Part shown: positions 1 to 14,500 of the stretch, in pieces
Position numbering within the stretch: the first letter of the stretch is position 1
Layout: every line of letters begins with the position of its first letter
NCBI RefSeq assembly: GCF_037975245.1
Contig: NC_092564.1
Coordinates: 7,032,984-7,096,983, forward strand
DNA from: Apostichopus japonicus
Taxonomy: Eukaryota > Echinodermata > Holothuroidea > Aspidochirotida > Stichopodidae
Direction: 5' to 3'
Length of the DNA: 64,000 bases
Position numbers and translations under genes: made by a program
Notes under the pieces: model-generated
What the model was told of the DNA's origin: nothing
The model's input: only the letters and a program-made list of their open reading frames with translations
Databases searched by the model: none

Positions 1-3000
1 CATTAAAACTGTGATATCTCTTAAATATGGAACAAAATTTCACTCAGCTGTTTGAGGAAGTTGTTTATCTATCGCATAGACCAGGGTTTTCCTAACTTTA
101 TCCCCCCACGTACATCCTAAGGATGTCAGAGTTGTCCACGAACCCCCAACTTTTCGAGACACGATCTGAGTCATTATTTTACTATAATACGCATGCATAA
201 CAGTGCTTCGTAAAAGATCAAGTTCATAGTGTAATATTGAACTGGTGTATCTTGTTAAAACAGGCTAGTGACTGCATGTTGTCACTCAACAACACTTTTC
301 AAGCATGAATTTATGCTAACTTTGCTTTGTGTCGGGCAAAATGGAGGTCATCTGGAATTTCCAAAATAATAATAATTACTTTGGTCAACCTTTCAGTTAC
401 TTTCTCAGCTCTTTATCTTCACGACGTACTGCCATGCGTACACTAACTTCAACAAAGTCATGCGGCCTGTGTCTGTTTCATAATTAAGTTATCTATCACA
501 TGCACGGTACGGTACTACTTTGGCAACATATGCATATGGAACGCGAAAAGAGTTTGTTGATAGGTACGACTTTTGTACATTACTAACTTATATGATATAT
601 CAGATTTTAGTTCAACAAAAAGTACTCTAGTTTTGACTTTCAGATGGACCCCACGCACCCCCTGGGGGTTCATGCACCCCAGTTAGGGAACCCTGGCATA
701 GACCAATGATGACAGTTGGGTTTCCTTTGATGAAAAAAAAAACAAGAAAAATAAAATAGAACAGAGAACAGATCACCAAATGATAAACTCCACCACAACA
801 TACACTCAAAACAAATTACTCTCTACTTGCAAATACCTCACATGAAGCTACACGAGATCTGTACTTAAACTTTTCTATTCAGACTAAATGATTACTGTTT
901 GACGTTGAAAGGGAAAACAACAAAAGTAAGAAGATCAGTGACAAAGGCCAACCTTTAGAAACAGAAATCAACCTCCTTGCTAAATTAATCTACTTCTTAA
1001 ATATTTAATAAAGAAAGGTAAGGCACTATGAATGGATTCACGGAAGATGAAAAGTAAAATGGGTAGTACTGGGCCTGTTAAAAAGAACAGTTTTTTAATG
1101 AGTACTGGGGTATTAAAGTCAAACTGCTGATAAATGATTTCATGCCTTCGCATTTTACCGGAAGGGTGCATGCATATTCCATAATTCCCCCCCAACGAAA
1201 GAGAACTTGATACTGCATACGACCACATGGAGGAAGGAGATTTAAAGAGGAAGAAGAAGAAGAAGAAGGAAAAAAGAATGACAACACATTTTACGGAGAG
1301 AGACAACACAGGCCACCATGGCAACGAGTATCCAAAATTGGAGAAAAAAACAAAGTTGCAAAAAAAAAAAAGGTAACAAAGGTTAAAATGAAAGAAGTCA
1401 GTCTGACTTTTGTTAGAGAAAAAGGAAAATTGTTAAAATGAAAAATACAGGAATTGAAAAACACAAATTAAAATAAAGAAACGGGTTAAGGAGAACTACG
1501 TAGGAGGAAAAAGGGGGCAACAAAATACGATGCAAAAAAAAAGGAAAAAAAAATAGAGGTCAACTTACTTCCAGCTTACTGGTAATGGCCTGTTTTAAAG
1601 GCAATAAAATAAGAAGTCAAGAAAGGAAAGAGGTAAAACAGAAAAAGGCAGGTCGGGAAAATGCGTGGGAATATGAAAAGGACATCAGAAACTCAAACAC
1701 GTAGGGGTAAATCTCGGCATTGTGTCTGCGATCTACAAGAATACCAAATGGATGTTTCTCTTTCCGTTTGTCTACGATTTGTATCCCTCCTGTCAACTTG
1801 TAAACAATTTGAGGCTACACTCTGGATTAATTAGTAAACATACATCAAACTTATCCAAGCACATCAAATTCCCTCAACAAAAAAGCTTGTTTGCGATGAT
1901 TTTTCATCATTCTAATCTTAAACCGAAGAACAGTTTAAGTTTTGACAATAACTAAGAAATGTCTTTCAGCCAAGGAAGGTTAACAACCAGGGAAATTATC
2001 CACAACAGTGATGTTTTAGAAGAAAATGTTATCACTTCTGAAGTAAATGGAAATGATCTGTCAACATCCTTCATTAAGATGCAAAACGTTTTCGTAAATT
2101 ATTCACCCGCTACCGAACTCTGGAACTGACGAACAGCTTTTCACTTGGAAAGGCCTTGCAACAGATGAAACTAAATATTTGGTATTTGTGCATTTTTCAG
2201 TCCAGAACTTGTTTAATTCAACTGTTCTTACGCCCTTTATATGCCCCTCTCTGTACGCCCCTCTCTGTTCTATCATTGACATTTCACATAGAATAGATAT
2301 GATTGCATTGCTATCATAGATTCGATATGATAGCGTTGTTCCACGACGAGAAAAAAGGAAATAGGGACAGCGTAAACAACACGACAAAAGAAAACATCAG
2401 AAAATCCCAGCTAAAGGCCAGAAAAGATGCAGGGATTAAAAGTCGGATTTATAACCCTTCTTAAATAAAGGACACAGATTTAAAAATAACACCTACCACC
2501 CCCTATCCCTCCCCCTCCTACCCCCCCCCCCCCCACCATCAGTCTACATCATCTCCTTCAATTCTGATAGGCAAGCTATGATCAGTTTCTTAAAATGTAA
2601 TTCTTTAATTCAAAAAGGTTTTGGTTCTTTTGCACCAACAGGTTGAGCATATTGTTATAAAAGTGCAAAACACATGACTGTTCAGACTTTTGCCACGAAC
2701 TGAAAGAAGCTACATTTCAAGCAGTCCTCACAAATCCAAAACCATATCAACTAACAGCTTCCTGGGCACTTTGTTGGCATTCATCCATTTCAACTATGGT
2801 TTGCTTTTTTATAATTTGTAATTTATAATTTGTAATCCAACTGCGAGTTGAATGGTAAGATGTGTGTACTCTTTGTTACCTAATCCCGATGTAACTGTGT
2901 ATGAAGGGTACTCTATCTTAATCCAGATGTAAGTGTGTATAAAGGGTACTCTATCTTAATCCCGATGTAACTGTGTATTTAGGGTACTCTATCTTAATCC

Positions 3001-5417
3001 CGATGTAACTGTGTATAAAGGGTACTCTATCTTAATCCAGATGTAAGTGTGTATAAAGGGTACTCTATCTTAATCCCGATGTAACTGTGTATTAAGGGTA
3101 CTCTATCGACAGCTGAACGTGGGGTATGTATGAGATGAGTGTAGTTCCAATGGTAATGTGGTGGTTCAATGGTGGAGAGAGACATCAATCATTACAATAG
3201 CAAACACTGTTTCTTTCTTACCCTAAGGATGCTAGTGTAAGATCTTTTGACTTTATGTATGATTTATGATATGACAGAGGAATGGATTGCATGCTTCGGA
3301 CTGTGATGAACCATACATGTTAGATTATTCATGGATGTCACGCAGGGATATTAAAAATAACCACCTCCACCACCCCCCCCCACCCCCTGCCTGCTGCCAA
3401 ATTAATGACCAAACTGGAGGATTACCTGCCTCAATGTGATTATACTCTTTTTACTCTAGACCCAAATATTGTGGGTAAGGCTAGGTGAGAAAGCCAAGGG
3501 GGGGGGGGGGGGGTTGGGCACAGAATTAGGGGAATTACTGAGTCAGGAGAGTGACTGACTGGGTGACATAGGTCACCAACTGGGTGAGGAGCCTAGAAGA
3601 GTCTCCAACTGCGTTAGGAATTCAGAAGGTGTAGTCCAGCTCTTAGAACAGCTCCAAATGTATAATCCATGGTGCAGAGGTCCATACACTGGTGGTACTT
3701 TGGGAAACATATTAGTGTAAAGTGTGGCTGAGTCACCAAATATTTAGAATGATCTTGCGTGATTTACAATCTTCTTCACCCGCAATCACTTCAGATGGTT
3801 GTGTAAAATCGACCCAACAGTTGGAGTATTTCACATTTGCATATCAAAGCTTTCAAATAATACTTCTGTTTGTGGTTGTTGTTGTTGTTATTGTTGTTTA
3901 TTGTTTCTTTGTTCTCACATATAAATCTGTTTATTATTTGAACTATTCATTGTTCTGTTAGCTATTAAACACCTGCAATATTTTACACTTCAGAGTTGGA
4001 AGTATGCTAAAAATACAAACTTTAATTATGCAAAGAGTACTGTCAAACTTGAGACCGACTGAAAAGAACTCCCATCTAAATAACTTAGCGACCGCTGTAC
4101 TGAAACGAGCAGTGCCTACTACACACCCAAACTTATCAAACTAAAGCAACCAACTTTATAAAACATCTACGGATGCGATAACTCCGACAGTTCTTGCCTC
4201 ACCAAATAACTTCATACTCTTCATTTGTTGTTGTTTTGTTTCTTAATTGCTTTTGTTTTGGTGTTTCTTGTTTGTTGTTGAGGTTGCATACCAAACTTAT
4301 CATACATTCAACATTCATTTCATATTTCAGTAACAACTAACAACAAGACCAGATCATTGTTCAGCAGCACATACCTTTTATTTATCATACTTAAAATCTC
4401 TCATTGATGCTTGATCGCATTTTAATTTTTGTACTTCAAAATTTGTACATACATGGATCCCCTTCCCCAAGCCTCTCTAAATGTGTCTGTTTGCTTTGTG
4501 CATGTGTGGGTGGGTGGGTGGGCTGATGTGTGTGTGTGTGAGAAACAAATTTTAGATTGTCCTACTGTACAAAGACTAGAAATCAAAATTATTCAACGGA
4601 AAAATAATGAAATATTTGTGGAACAAGTTTTACCCTATTGGAGATCTGTTCATCAAACTACAAAGAAGGCATAGAAACTATTCCATTGATAATTAATTAG
4701 AATGTTGATTTTAGGAATGCCAAATGAGAATATGGCAAGGAATTTATGAAAGGGAATTTGATGTGGGTGACAAGCCATTGTTCAGTTCTCAAAGCATCGA
4801 ATGAAGCTAGTTCTGTTACTTCCCCCTGTTTCCTTCAATACACAGTTATTATTCTGTTTGTAAAAACTATGGTAGACCAAGAAACTGTATGTTTGGCAAT
4901 GGTGAAATATAGTGTAGGCTTACAACACTGTAACAAAAGCCATTTTCCTCTGACAAATGTTTATAGAAGGAATTGTAAGGTATTGTCCATTGACAGACTG
5001 GTAGTTAGGATATTAATATGTTTAACAAAGATGGTAATGCATGTGTTTGTGTGACCAAATATCTAATATTACCATCTCCTAGAATACACTGCTATGTAAC
5101 CATGGTGACAAGGCATGGACGTCCAAACCTACATAGTTATGAGCAGACTACTACTGAAACACCTAACAGTATTTTCTTGTACTCAACTGTTTGTCAAAAT
5201 TTCACTTCCTTCAATAAAAATTTCCTATGCCAGGTCAAAGATCCCCATTCCAAATCCCTACCCCACACCTTCCCCCCCCTCCCCCGCACTCCCTTGATTA
5301 AAATCATCACTACTTTAGGGCAATGAAGGAGTTTCGGTAAAGCAAAAAGCCTCATGAACCAAGGAATACAAAATTTGGGGGAGAACAAAATAAGATACAA
5401 ACCACATGATCACTTAC
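1..5417. other. Region downstream of COPZ1 exon 6; no gene confirmed
   Basis: It should hold, or lead to, the missing last COPZ1 exon and 3' UTR. Visible content is A-rich and (GAA)n stretches near 1250-1560, C-runs at about 2520-2535 and 3375, a G-run at about 3501-3513, a 38-bp tandem array (2867-3107) and TTG repeats near 3873-3905. Open frames here have low-complexity or unbiased composition. Confidence 0.6.
2867..3107. repeat. 38-bp tandem repeat, six copies, higher-order pattern
   Basis: Units run GGGTACTCTATCTTAATCCC then GATGTAACTGTGTATAAA. Two variants alternate: CCCGATGTAAC (C) and CCAGATGTAAG (P). The order C-P-C-C-P-C makes two 114-bp trimers. Confidence 0.9.
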
Positions 5418-5502
5418 ATCCTTGAAATTTGGTTCTGACATATCATCCCCTCTAAGAGCCACTCGTTGTAAAATGGACGATGGGTCAGCCTCAAGAATGA
5501 TA
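5418..5502 (-). CDS. COPZ1: COPZ1 exon 6 (residues 132-160)
   Basis: The acceptor is AAATTTTAG and the donor GAT|GTAAGT, close to consensus. It encodes the second G of EIVDGG, then [20 protein letters not shown] and MSEPNFKD, ending in phase 0. The last eight residues differ from the usual VPLTEQTV segment. The strong donor shows at least one more exon should follow. Confidence 0.93.
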
Positions 5503-8500
5503 CTAAAATTTGGAGGAGTAAAAGGAAGAAATTACAACACATCAGAAGTGATCAGTTAAATGCTTTCTGTTTCTTGCTAGTCTAATGACAGAGTTGTCAC
5601 TGCACACAAGCAGCTGGTCCTACTCCCCCCTTCCTCCCCCCAAGGCCTATAGCAGGTCAGACCTGTTATCTCCCAAAGGTGTAAACCTGGAGGCTTCCAA
5701 AATGCTTGAAGATTGTTGCCCAACAGCCGGAGATTTTAAAAAGGGTTCTAAATGTAATATATATGTTTCATTAATCATGTAATATATACTGCATTAACAA
5801 TTCATTAATGTAATATAATTCATTATAATCAATGATAAGATAATAATTCATTAATAAGTCTAGCCTACAATGATGATAAGAATCTCTGCTTAAGCTGTTA
5901 TTGTCAAACTTCTATGGCTCATTACACAACTAAATTTGATAGTATCTATCACACTTTTCTAGAAGATGAACCTAGCCTAACCTTTACTGACTATATACTG
6001 ACTAATGTAGAATCAGAAATGAAGCTGTTATTTCCATTATCTACTAGGTAATTGCAAATGAAATGGCAACAAATAACTAAGCAGATTCCATTGACATCTG
6101 ATCACATAACTTTGAAATTGAAAAAGAAAAGACAATCAGCATGCCAGTAGCTTGGAGGAGATCTGCATAATCTGACCATCCTCTTGCAAGCAACTCTAGA
6201 ACCCTGTATATAATAGTCTGGACAAAGACCTGACCTATCAAACCCAAATTTGGTAAAGCAGTGATATTGTTATTGAAGTAATTTTACTCCTTTTGCGTGT
6301 CGTTGTATTTTACTACTTAATAAACTGACCGCACACACAGCGGTCAACAAACTAAATTGCTGTCAAAGCATAGATACCAGCCAACATCTCTGACTATAAG
6401 TTTTCCTTTAGTAATTCCTTTAGTCATATTGTCCTTTATCATACATGGACAAATTAATGTACTTGTTTTTCTCCCCTTTTCCTACCCACCTACAGCCCCC
6501 TCACCCACCTACCTACAGCCCCCATCCATGAACAGTCCCCCCCCCTGCACCCAAATACAACCCATCCAAATAAACAAAAATAGAGAACACATCTTGAAGT
6601 TGTACTCACGACAGAAACAATGTCAGCCCAGCATTTTACATGCAATTTAGGCTAGGAACTCCACGCATTCACATTTTATTTTGTTTGGAAACTATGGGGC
6701 TTTACATTAAAATTTTTCAACTTTCTGGTGAGATATTCATGCATAACTACTACTCTTTTTATATGGCTCATATTGTTGCACTGACCATATTAATTTCATT
6801 GAAATGTAACACATTCCAAAACAGGTGTATGACTAATCAAATGCTGCTAACTACAGCAGCAATGCCTGTAAACAGTGGTTTTTAGATATATGTAGTAGCT
6901 GTAAAAACTCTGTCATTTGAAGTTTTTCTTACCCTCCATCGACAATCTCATCAATGGCAAGATAAACGCTGTCCAGGTGATCGAACAGGGCTCGTTTTTC
7001 AACATTTTTTCTGGAAAACAGAAAAACCAAAACATGCAAAGGTGTTAATAGACTTTATTCTAAGGAATCGTCATCATTCATTGCAGTAGCATACATGTTA
7101 TCCCTCAGGACTGCACCAAAGGGAGGTGTGACAGGTGCATAACTAATCCCTCACAACCCCCAATTTCAAAAATCCACATATTCCTGGGTTGAGAATATCA
7201 GACAAATAAAGATCCTCTTAACAGGATGGTTTTCAACCAAAAAATACAAACTTCAATAAATGCACCACCCCATAGAAAATTCCCTGCCCTCGCCCTGTGC
7301 CATGCTTACCCTCCCAATCCCCCCCCCCCCAACCCTCTTCCACAATTCCTAGCCCGCACTGTGTCTGTTATGTCCCAGACTATTTCTGTTGTAGGCAAGA
7401 GAGTCTTACCACTTGGGACACAAAAACAGGAATTTAATGTTTCATTCAATTTGGACCAACAAACACCCACACATCCCTTCGCGGCCTTACTGCCTTTCAG
7501 TAGAACTGATATGTGACATTCAACTTGGTTACAGAAATGCTTTTACAAAGAAAAACAGCTAGCTGGCTTCTGCCACATATCAAACTGAAGTCCTTCTTTA
7601 CAAAAGAAAAAAAATCCTTTCAAGTGCGAAAGAACATCTACCACAACCTGCCAGAGTTCATAGAAAATACTTAGTATGCAGATATGCTGCTTTGGGTTGT
7701 TTCTTTCACCATTTCCTACACAGTTTGGCTTTATGTCAAATACAAACATTGGTTTTTCACATTTTCCAAGAAATTCAATCAACTTAAGCAAATAATTTTC
7801 TTTTTCAGATTCTAGGGCAATTACATAAGCTTCACAAGGGGGAGTGGCTCATATGTTTGCGCCAATATTACAGATGTGTCCTTCCAGGAATAACTTTAAT
7901 GGTATTGCACTACCACACGGTATTTAGCATCACCAAGTTGGTATGCACATGCCAAGTTATAAGTTAGAGCTTTTTTTTTTTAAACACAGAAATAACAGAT
8001 TTAGTATTACATTATAATAAATCAATGATATTCTAAATTAGTATTCACGATGGAAAACATTAATATTATACCCTGCAATGGGATTACAGTGTTAAGAGTT
8101 AATCCCTTATCCGTCAACCCCCTCAACCGTCCCTCGAGATTGCTCCAATGACTGCCAGCTGGAACTTGAGCACCATATAGGACGACTAACCCAATATCTA
8201 AGGCACTCTGCTCGACCGCACCATTAACAGAACTGTTTTTCATGTCACTTATGAACAAACTGTTATTTTAATATTGGACTTCATGTGACACCACATATTA
8301 CTTACTTCAAAACACTTTACTTTTTCAAAAGGTTGGGTTGGACAGAAATTTACCTTAATATTTGACTGGTGACTTCGTACAGGCAGTTCAAAACACTAAC
8401 TAAGATCAGTTCGTTTTCTTGAGAGCTTCCAATGACGTAAAAGAATAAGTCCACGTTACTCCTGTAGACGCAGGTGAGCCCGTCCAGCATAATAATTTCA

Positions 8501-11500
8501 GCTGAGAGGAATGAGAAGAAGAGAAGAAAAGAGTCTCAACGATCCATGCAAACTAACATGTTGAAAGGGTTTGCTATTAAACCACTGATTCATTGTTGTT
8601 GGTGACTGATAGTTAGATGCCTAGAGAATACCGCTTTCATATATTCATGTGTAAAAGTAAGTTGGCCTGACGTTTCGATCCTAGCAGGATCTTCTTTAGA
8701 GGCTAAATGACAAGTAACAGTAACAGAAGGGACAGAAACACGCACAGAATACAGACAGGTTAATGAGCACAGTGAACACAATGAGATAAGATGTAAGGGG
8801 ATTAGTAGACAAGGGATGGAGAGAAGAAAGAAGAAAGCAACAGGGGAAGAGGAGAGGTAGGAGATAAACAGTGGAGGGACAAAGGGAGGATTAAAGGAAC
8901 GGGGTAGGGAATAAACTGGAGAAGGACAAAGACAGAAAGGTGTGGAAAGAAAAAAGAAAAAGTGGAAGAGAGCTGTGAGAAGAGGAGTGAGGGGGGGGAA
9001 GAGGGAACAAGGAGAGGAGGAGGGGGGAGAGAGGAATGAGGTTGAATGGTGCGAAGGCGTTGCATCCACAGCCTCTCTCTGCTGATTCGTACTAGGTCAG
9101 GACGGCTACCTAAGGATTCAATCCCCTGTAGGGACATGTCGTTAATGGTATATATTCATCGATACTTCCCCAAAGATTAGCAGAATTGTCAAGAACAAAG
9201 AGAATCAGAACTACCACATACAGTAAGTAACAGAACAATTAGGGAGAGGCCCTAACACCATCGTCCTGGACCAATAGAGGATGTTAGAGCCGGGGAGACC
9301 TGCAAACTACCAAATTGGGACAAGTTTTGAAGGGAGTGGACTCACTGTCAAGTCCAGAGAGGGGTTTGCAATGCATTGCCTGTACTATAGTGACTATGTC
9401 TATATAGACCAGTATGTACAGTACATGTAGTATTGTCTTATATAGGAAACTGACATGCTGTGACAATCCAAGATACGATCAATTGAACACTATCTATGTT
9501 GAGTTTTCCTTACGAGGCACTAAATGGTACATTCCTCCTGAAGCACTGGACGGACAAACTATGCAGGGTGACGAGGGGGGGGAAGGGGTTAGGGCACTAC
9601 AGCCTCAGGGCCTGGGGTTTTTATGAGATGGCCCGGGGCAATATGCTACAATGAGTAATGTATTCTTGTTTTCATAACACACTGAAGGAAATGTAGCCTT
9701 CAAGAATGGGGGGTCCAGACCAATCATTGAACTCTGGGCCCAGGACTTGGTGCCCATGCCCCCTTCCTCCCTACGGTCTCTTCAACTGTCACCTGAGGTG
9801 ATTCATGGTCTAAGTAATCCTCTCTCTTTCATCTTATCGGCCGTGAGCAGGTAGCAACAAGTATCAATTAGTGGACAATTAAGCTATAATTCCCACATCC
9901 TGATATTTCTGCGCTTGATCCCATTACAACGTGGACATGACAGTTTCCACGGAGCCCCGGGGCGATTTTTAACCCATTTTTTTATATTTTCGTTACGATA
10001 TCCTTCCAAACAGAACTAATCTCCGTGTCTTGTAATATTTGTAATGACAGCAGAGGTGATAATCATACCAAAGGCTTCTTGGCTTGAGGCAGAAGGGATA
10101 CAAAGTTCAGCAGTACTTGTATACATATTAGTCACCGAGCCAAGTGCGTGAGAAATGGGTCAGCTTCATCACAAAAGTCGAACAGTTAGATGTACGATCA
10201 CATTCTTCTTATTACACTTACGCCTCTTTTTCTAAAGACAAAATAACGATGTTGGACGGTTTTCGACTAAATGACACCTAAAATCTCACTGATACAAGGT
10301 TTGGGCAACTCAGTACCCTGTATAAACGGTGATGAAGCCCTTGTCCTATTTGGGTCGTCCTACCAAAAAGGAGCCAAAAGGGCATAAGATGGAATATGAT
10401 ATCGTGCGGTTACGGTACTCTAGACTGAGAAAATGAAAGATTCTGAACTTGCGTAGGTTTAGACCTTGGGCCTTCACAGGCTGAGGCTTTAACAAGGGTC
10501 TAGAAAAGGTTGGGAGAAAAATCTTTGATCAATGGAATAGGTCTCTCCTTAGCGTGAACTCATAAAAACTCATAACAAGAGCATCAATGATGCAGTATCT
10601 CAATACTGGAAGTTCTAATTTCGATTCCTAGTTTCTTATCTTTGCTCTGTCTCTACAATTATCAATATCAATATATATAATACTTTTGATCATATAGTTT
10701 GACGTCAATGACAACAGTCAAATACGAAGAGGCGAACAACTCGACCATATTCTTGATGCCCACCTTGAGAAAGCTAGGCCTATCGACCTACTGTACGTTA
10801 CTGTAGACTGTAGTGGTGACTACCATCAAAACTGTGTACACTTCCAAGTATGAAAACAACCCAGGTTTTTCCTTCTCAATAATTTTGACATGAAGATTTC
10901 GTGGATTTATGACTTGGAAAAAATAATGTACAAGTAGATTACAAGTTTTTAATTGAAAGTGATGGGTGGCCTCCTCCTCTCCTTATAGCCACCCCGTTCC
11001 TCTCCATTTTAGTATTTTCTTTTAATTCTTTGAATATTTGATGTCAAACATCACAGGTTCAAAAGAAAGCTAAACATACTCCTTATAACCTTATAGTTAT
11101 ACATCTTATATCCTTATAAATATAACATAACCTTATCCAATTTTTATAGTCTTATAAAAGTTGTGATGCTATGGCTGGCTCCTCTTTTATACATACTCCA
11201 GTGAAAATAAAATGTGATAGATTATAATTTTTGTTCTTAATTTTTTTTTGGGGGGGGGTTAAAGAAATATACCAAACAAGCTGTTAATTCATAATGATGC
11301 TTCATTCTAGAAATGCACAATATACACTCTATTCCAAATTAATAGTTGTTGTATTATACCATTCACATTATTTTAAATTTATGGAGTCACAGTTAAAATA
11401 TAAGTTGGAAACTTACAGGTAAGTTAAAATTAAAACACACTGTAAGGCAATCGAACAAACTGACTGCACCCTGGCCCAAAACTGCCTGAACACCACCAGT

Positions 11501-14500
11501 ACAATGCTGATGTGGCCATTACTAAATGAATGTCTAATATAGGATGCACTACTGTAGGCCTAGCCTAAACTTGTAAACACAACAATGTGTATACGTAATT
11601 ATACAAAAATACCTGATGGGCAATCAAACAAACTTATCATGACTCTTGCTCTGAAAAACTACCTGAACAACAGTACAATCCTTAAATTGATATTACTAAA
11701 ACCATGGAGCTATAAACAGATGAAGTCCTAATATAAATTAAATGTAGTACGACAATGTGTATGAAATTAGTGTGCAATACACTCCCAGTACCAGCAGCAT
11801 ATCTCACAACAATACAGAAAATTGGTCACGAGGGTGGCCATTTTCGTATATCTAACATGTAGCTGCCATGAGTCCTAACCAATCTGCTACAAACCAGAAT
11901 TGGAGGCGGGGCTTGACTCATTGCCAATCTGCTACAAACCAGACTTGGAGGCGGGGCTTGAGTCATTGCCAATCTGCTACAAACCAGACTTGGAGGCGGG
12001 GCTTAATTATCAAAAACAAGGAAACAAACAAGTTTTGTAGCGTGTGCAAAAAAGCCTTGGTTCAACGGTTTTTCAGAGGGATTTGGCCAAATTTGGACAT
12101 AAATCGGTGAAAAAGTCATGGAATGAGATACAATTCTGGAATAAAAAATAGTAACTTTTGTTGGCCTATATGATATATGCTTGCTCTGGAAATTTCAGAA
12201 AAAAAGAACTTTGTATGAAGACGCTGAAAATTTTTTAAGAGAAGAGAGAGTCCCACTTACTGTTACAATATCTCTATACATGTAATGTATTGAGATAAAA
12301 ACTGCTATCAAACAAATTGACCTTTAAGGTCAGGTCTGTATGATGAAACCAATAACTTTTCGTCTGATAAAATGTTTGGTGTTTGAGAAATGGACGGAAA
12401 GCGTGCATGCTTTAGGTCAATATTAAGAGGAAGATCTTGGTGTGAGGAAATCACCCATCTACATAGTAGTCAGCATAACACATAAGTCAATATACATGGC
12501 AAGAAATGATGGATATTGTCCTTTCGGTTATTTACCTGATACAACATGATCAACAAACATGATCAACAACAACATGATCAACAAATAGGAGTGTTAGCTC
12601 AGTGGTTAACGCCGGTGCCTTTCAATCATAAGGTCCCCAGTTAGAGTCACTCCAAGATTAATGCATGTCGTCTAGTTACAGAGTTGTTGACAATTGACAA
12701 TTCATAATCATGGACGTGAAATATGAATCTAAGAGACTGACTTCGGTCAGCTTGTGGCTTTCATAAGCCAATGAGGCTTCTTCGCGAGTTCCTGCTTGCA
12801 GGAGGATCTAAAATACATACATACATAAATGCATACATACACAAGACATACATATAACAAACAGGGTTCAAATATATGATTCATTCAAGGGGAACCCCAT
12901 AGCCACTGGACCAGATGACACACAATACAGTATGCTGTGCAAGTGCTCCTCTTGTTACATTTTTGTCACATTGTAGGCCTCAATTCAACTGAGCTTTAAT
13001 TTCTCTGCCAAATTATTTACTGACAACCTGTCTTCGGACATGATGAAATCTTCCTTACCATTGGCTTTGTGTGTTTTGTTGAAGAGATTCTTCTCAAACT
13101 CTTTCTGTTCTTTCACCGTCGGGAAGGTGTCATCGTAAAACTGAATGAAAAGAAAGGACGAAACCAAGTTTGGCACTGTTTGAGATGACACAGGCAAATC
13201 TAAAACTGAACTATTTTTTAATGTGATTATGTTTATTTTCTTGCTGTTTCCTATTTACCACTCTTTGATACAGCTGCATGGGATATGTAACTTTTTGAAA
13301 CTGGCAATAACTGTTTCACACATTTTCCACGACTTTTGCAAGCTGCAACAAAAATATTTATGAAGATTTGGAGGTCACAGAACAAACATGCTAATCATCA
13401 CCTTGCTTTCCCCAGTTTTGTTCTTAAATTTTATTTGCCACAATGAGAAGAATTTTTTGAGATGGATAATTTTAGCAATTATTTTTACTATAAATACCAA
13501 TAAACCTATCACCCACTAATTTACATATCTTTACACATCAAAGACACACTAAAATTTCAGACTCACTGAACAGAATGTTTAGATTGACCAAAGCATACAT
13601 GTACAAGGTAAACTCTCTGTAATAATAAGTTTTACTTTTCAATGTACTAGAATTAAGAATATTAAATAACATTTTGAGAGTTCATTGCTCATCATTTTGA
13701 TTATAATAATTCATTTCAAACTTCAAGATATACATGGTACAACTTCCGAAGTACAGAACTGCAGAATTTTGTGGCCCATTTGTTGCTGTTTTGGTCAAGC
13801 ACTAACTCAACATTAACTAAGCTTAGTCTATAAATTGACAAGAGGTTCATGGTGATCAAAAGCTTTTGCAATTTGCAATTTTGCAATTTGCAAGAAATCT
13901 GTCCTGACCCTCTGTAAAAACCTTAAGCATGTAAACAATGGGGTATGACTCATAAAGCAGGTCACAACATTTTCAGTGGGATGAGGGATTGCAGATGTCA
14001 GAAAATTTATCTACAGTTTACAGAGCTTGGTGACAGAGATTTGACCCAGATATATATATTTTTGTAACATCATGTCCAAACTAGCTGTCATACATTCTGA
14101 GCATCAACTGGGAGAGTGGTCCTAGTGGGCCTTCTCTTTAAATATGTAATGGTTCTCATTGCAGGGGTTGTCCACCTACAAGTAAATATTTCTTTTGGAA
14201 GACGAAAAGGATTCCTCTTGCAGATTAATTAATTGCCTTTGAAACAAAATGTCTTTTTACGAGACAGTTGGGCTTACTGAATGTTCTTGGCCACAAGTCT
14301 AACGATACAGGATAAATGACAGAAATCCCAATTTCCCATGGCATGACAATTTTCTGCATTATTCATAACATCTATCATAATAAACAACATCTGTGACTAA
14401 ATGTTACTTCATGACTAATACTTTGTGAGCAAAAGATATTGATTACATACTTTTTGAATTAAATAGTCATCCCTCCCCTCCCCCTTTGAAAAAGGGAAAG

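Larger units (their letters stand above)
8502..13058 (-). other. COPZ1 intron 3, 4.6 kb
   Basis: It contains a hammerhead-like motif (8664-8703), a purine-rich tract (8812-9060), a 45-bp tandem repeat (11879-12004) and a tRNA-derived SINE (12588-12856). Between 9140 and 11870 nothing was recognised apart from AT-rich sequence and a T/G run near 11250. Confidence 0.8.

Noticed and set aside
2728-2793. Possible last COPZ1 exon on the minus strand (LKWMNANKVPRK..., 21 residues, after an AG)
   Set aside because: It contains LKW in the right phase, but the Trp falls about ten residues too early compared with the family, the acceptor lacks a pyrimidine tract and the remaining residues do not match.
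12985-13197. A 70-residue stand-alone protein
   Set aside because: Only 13059-13140 is coding; the rest is COPZ1 intron read through splice sites.
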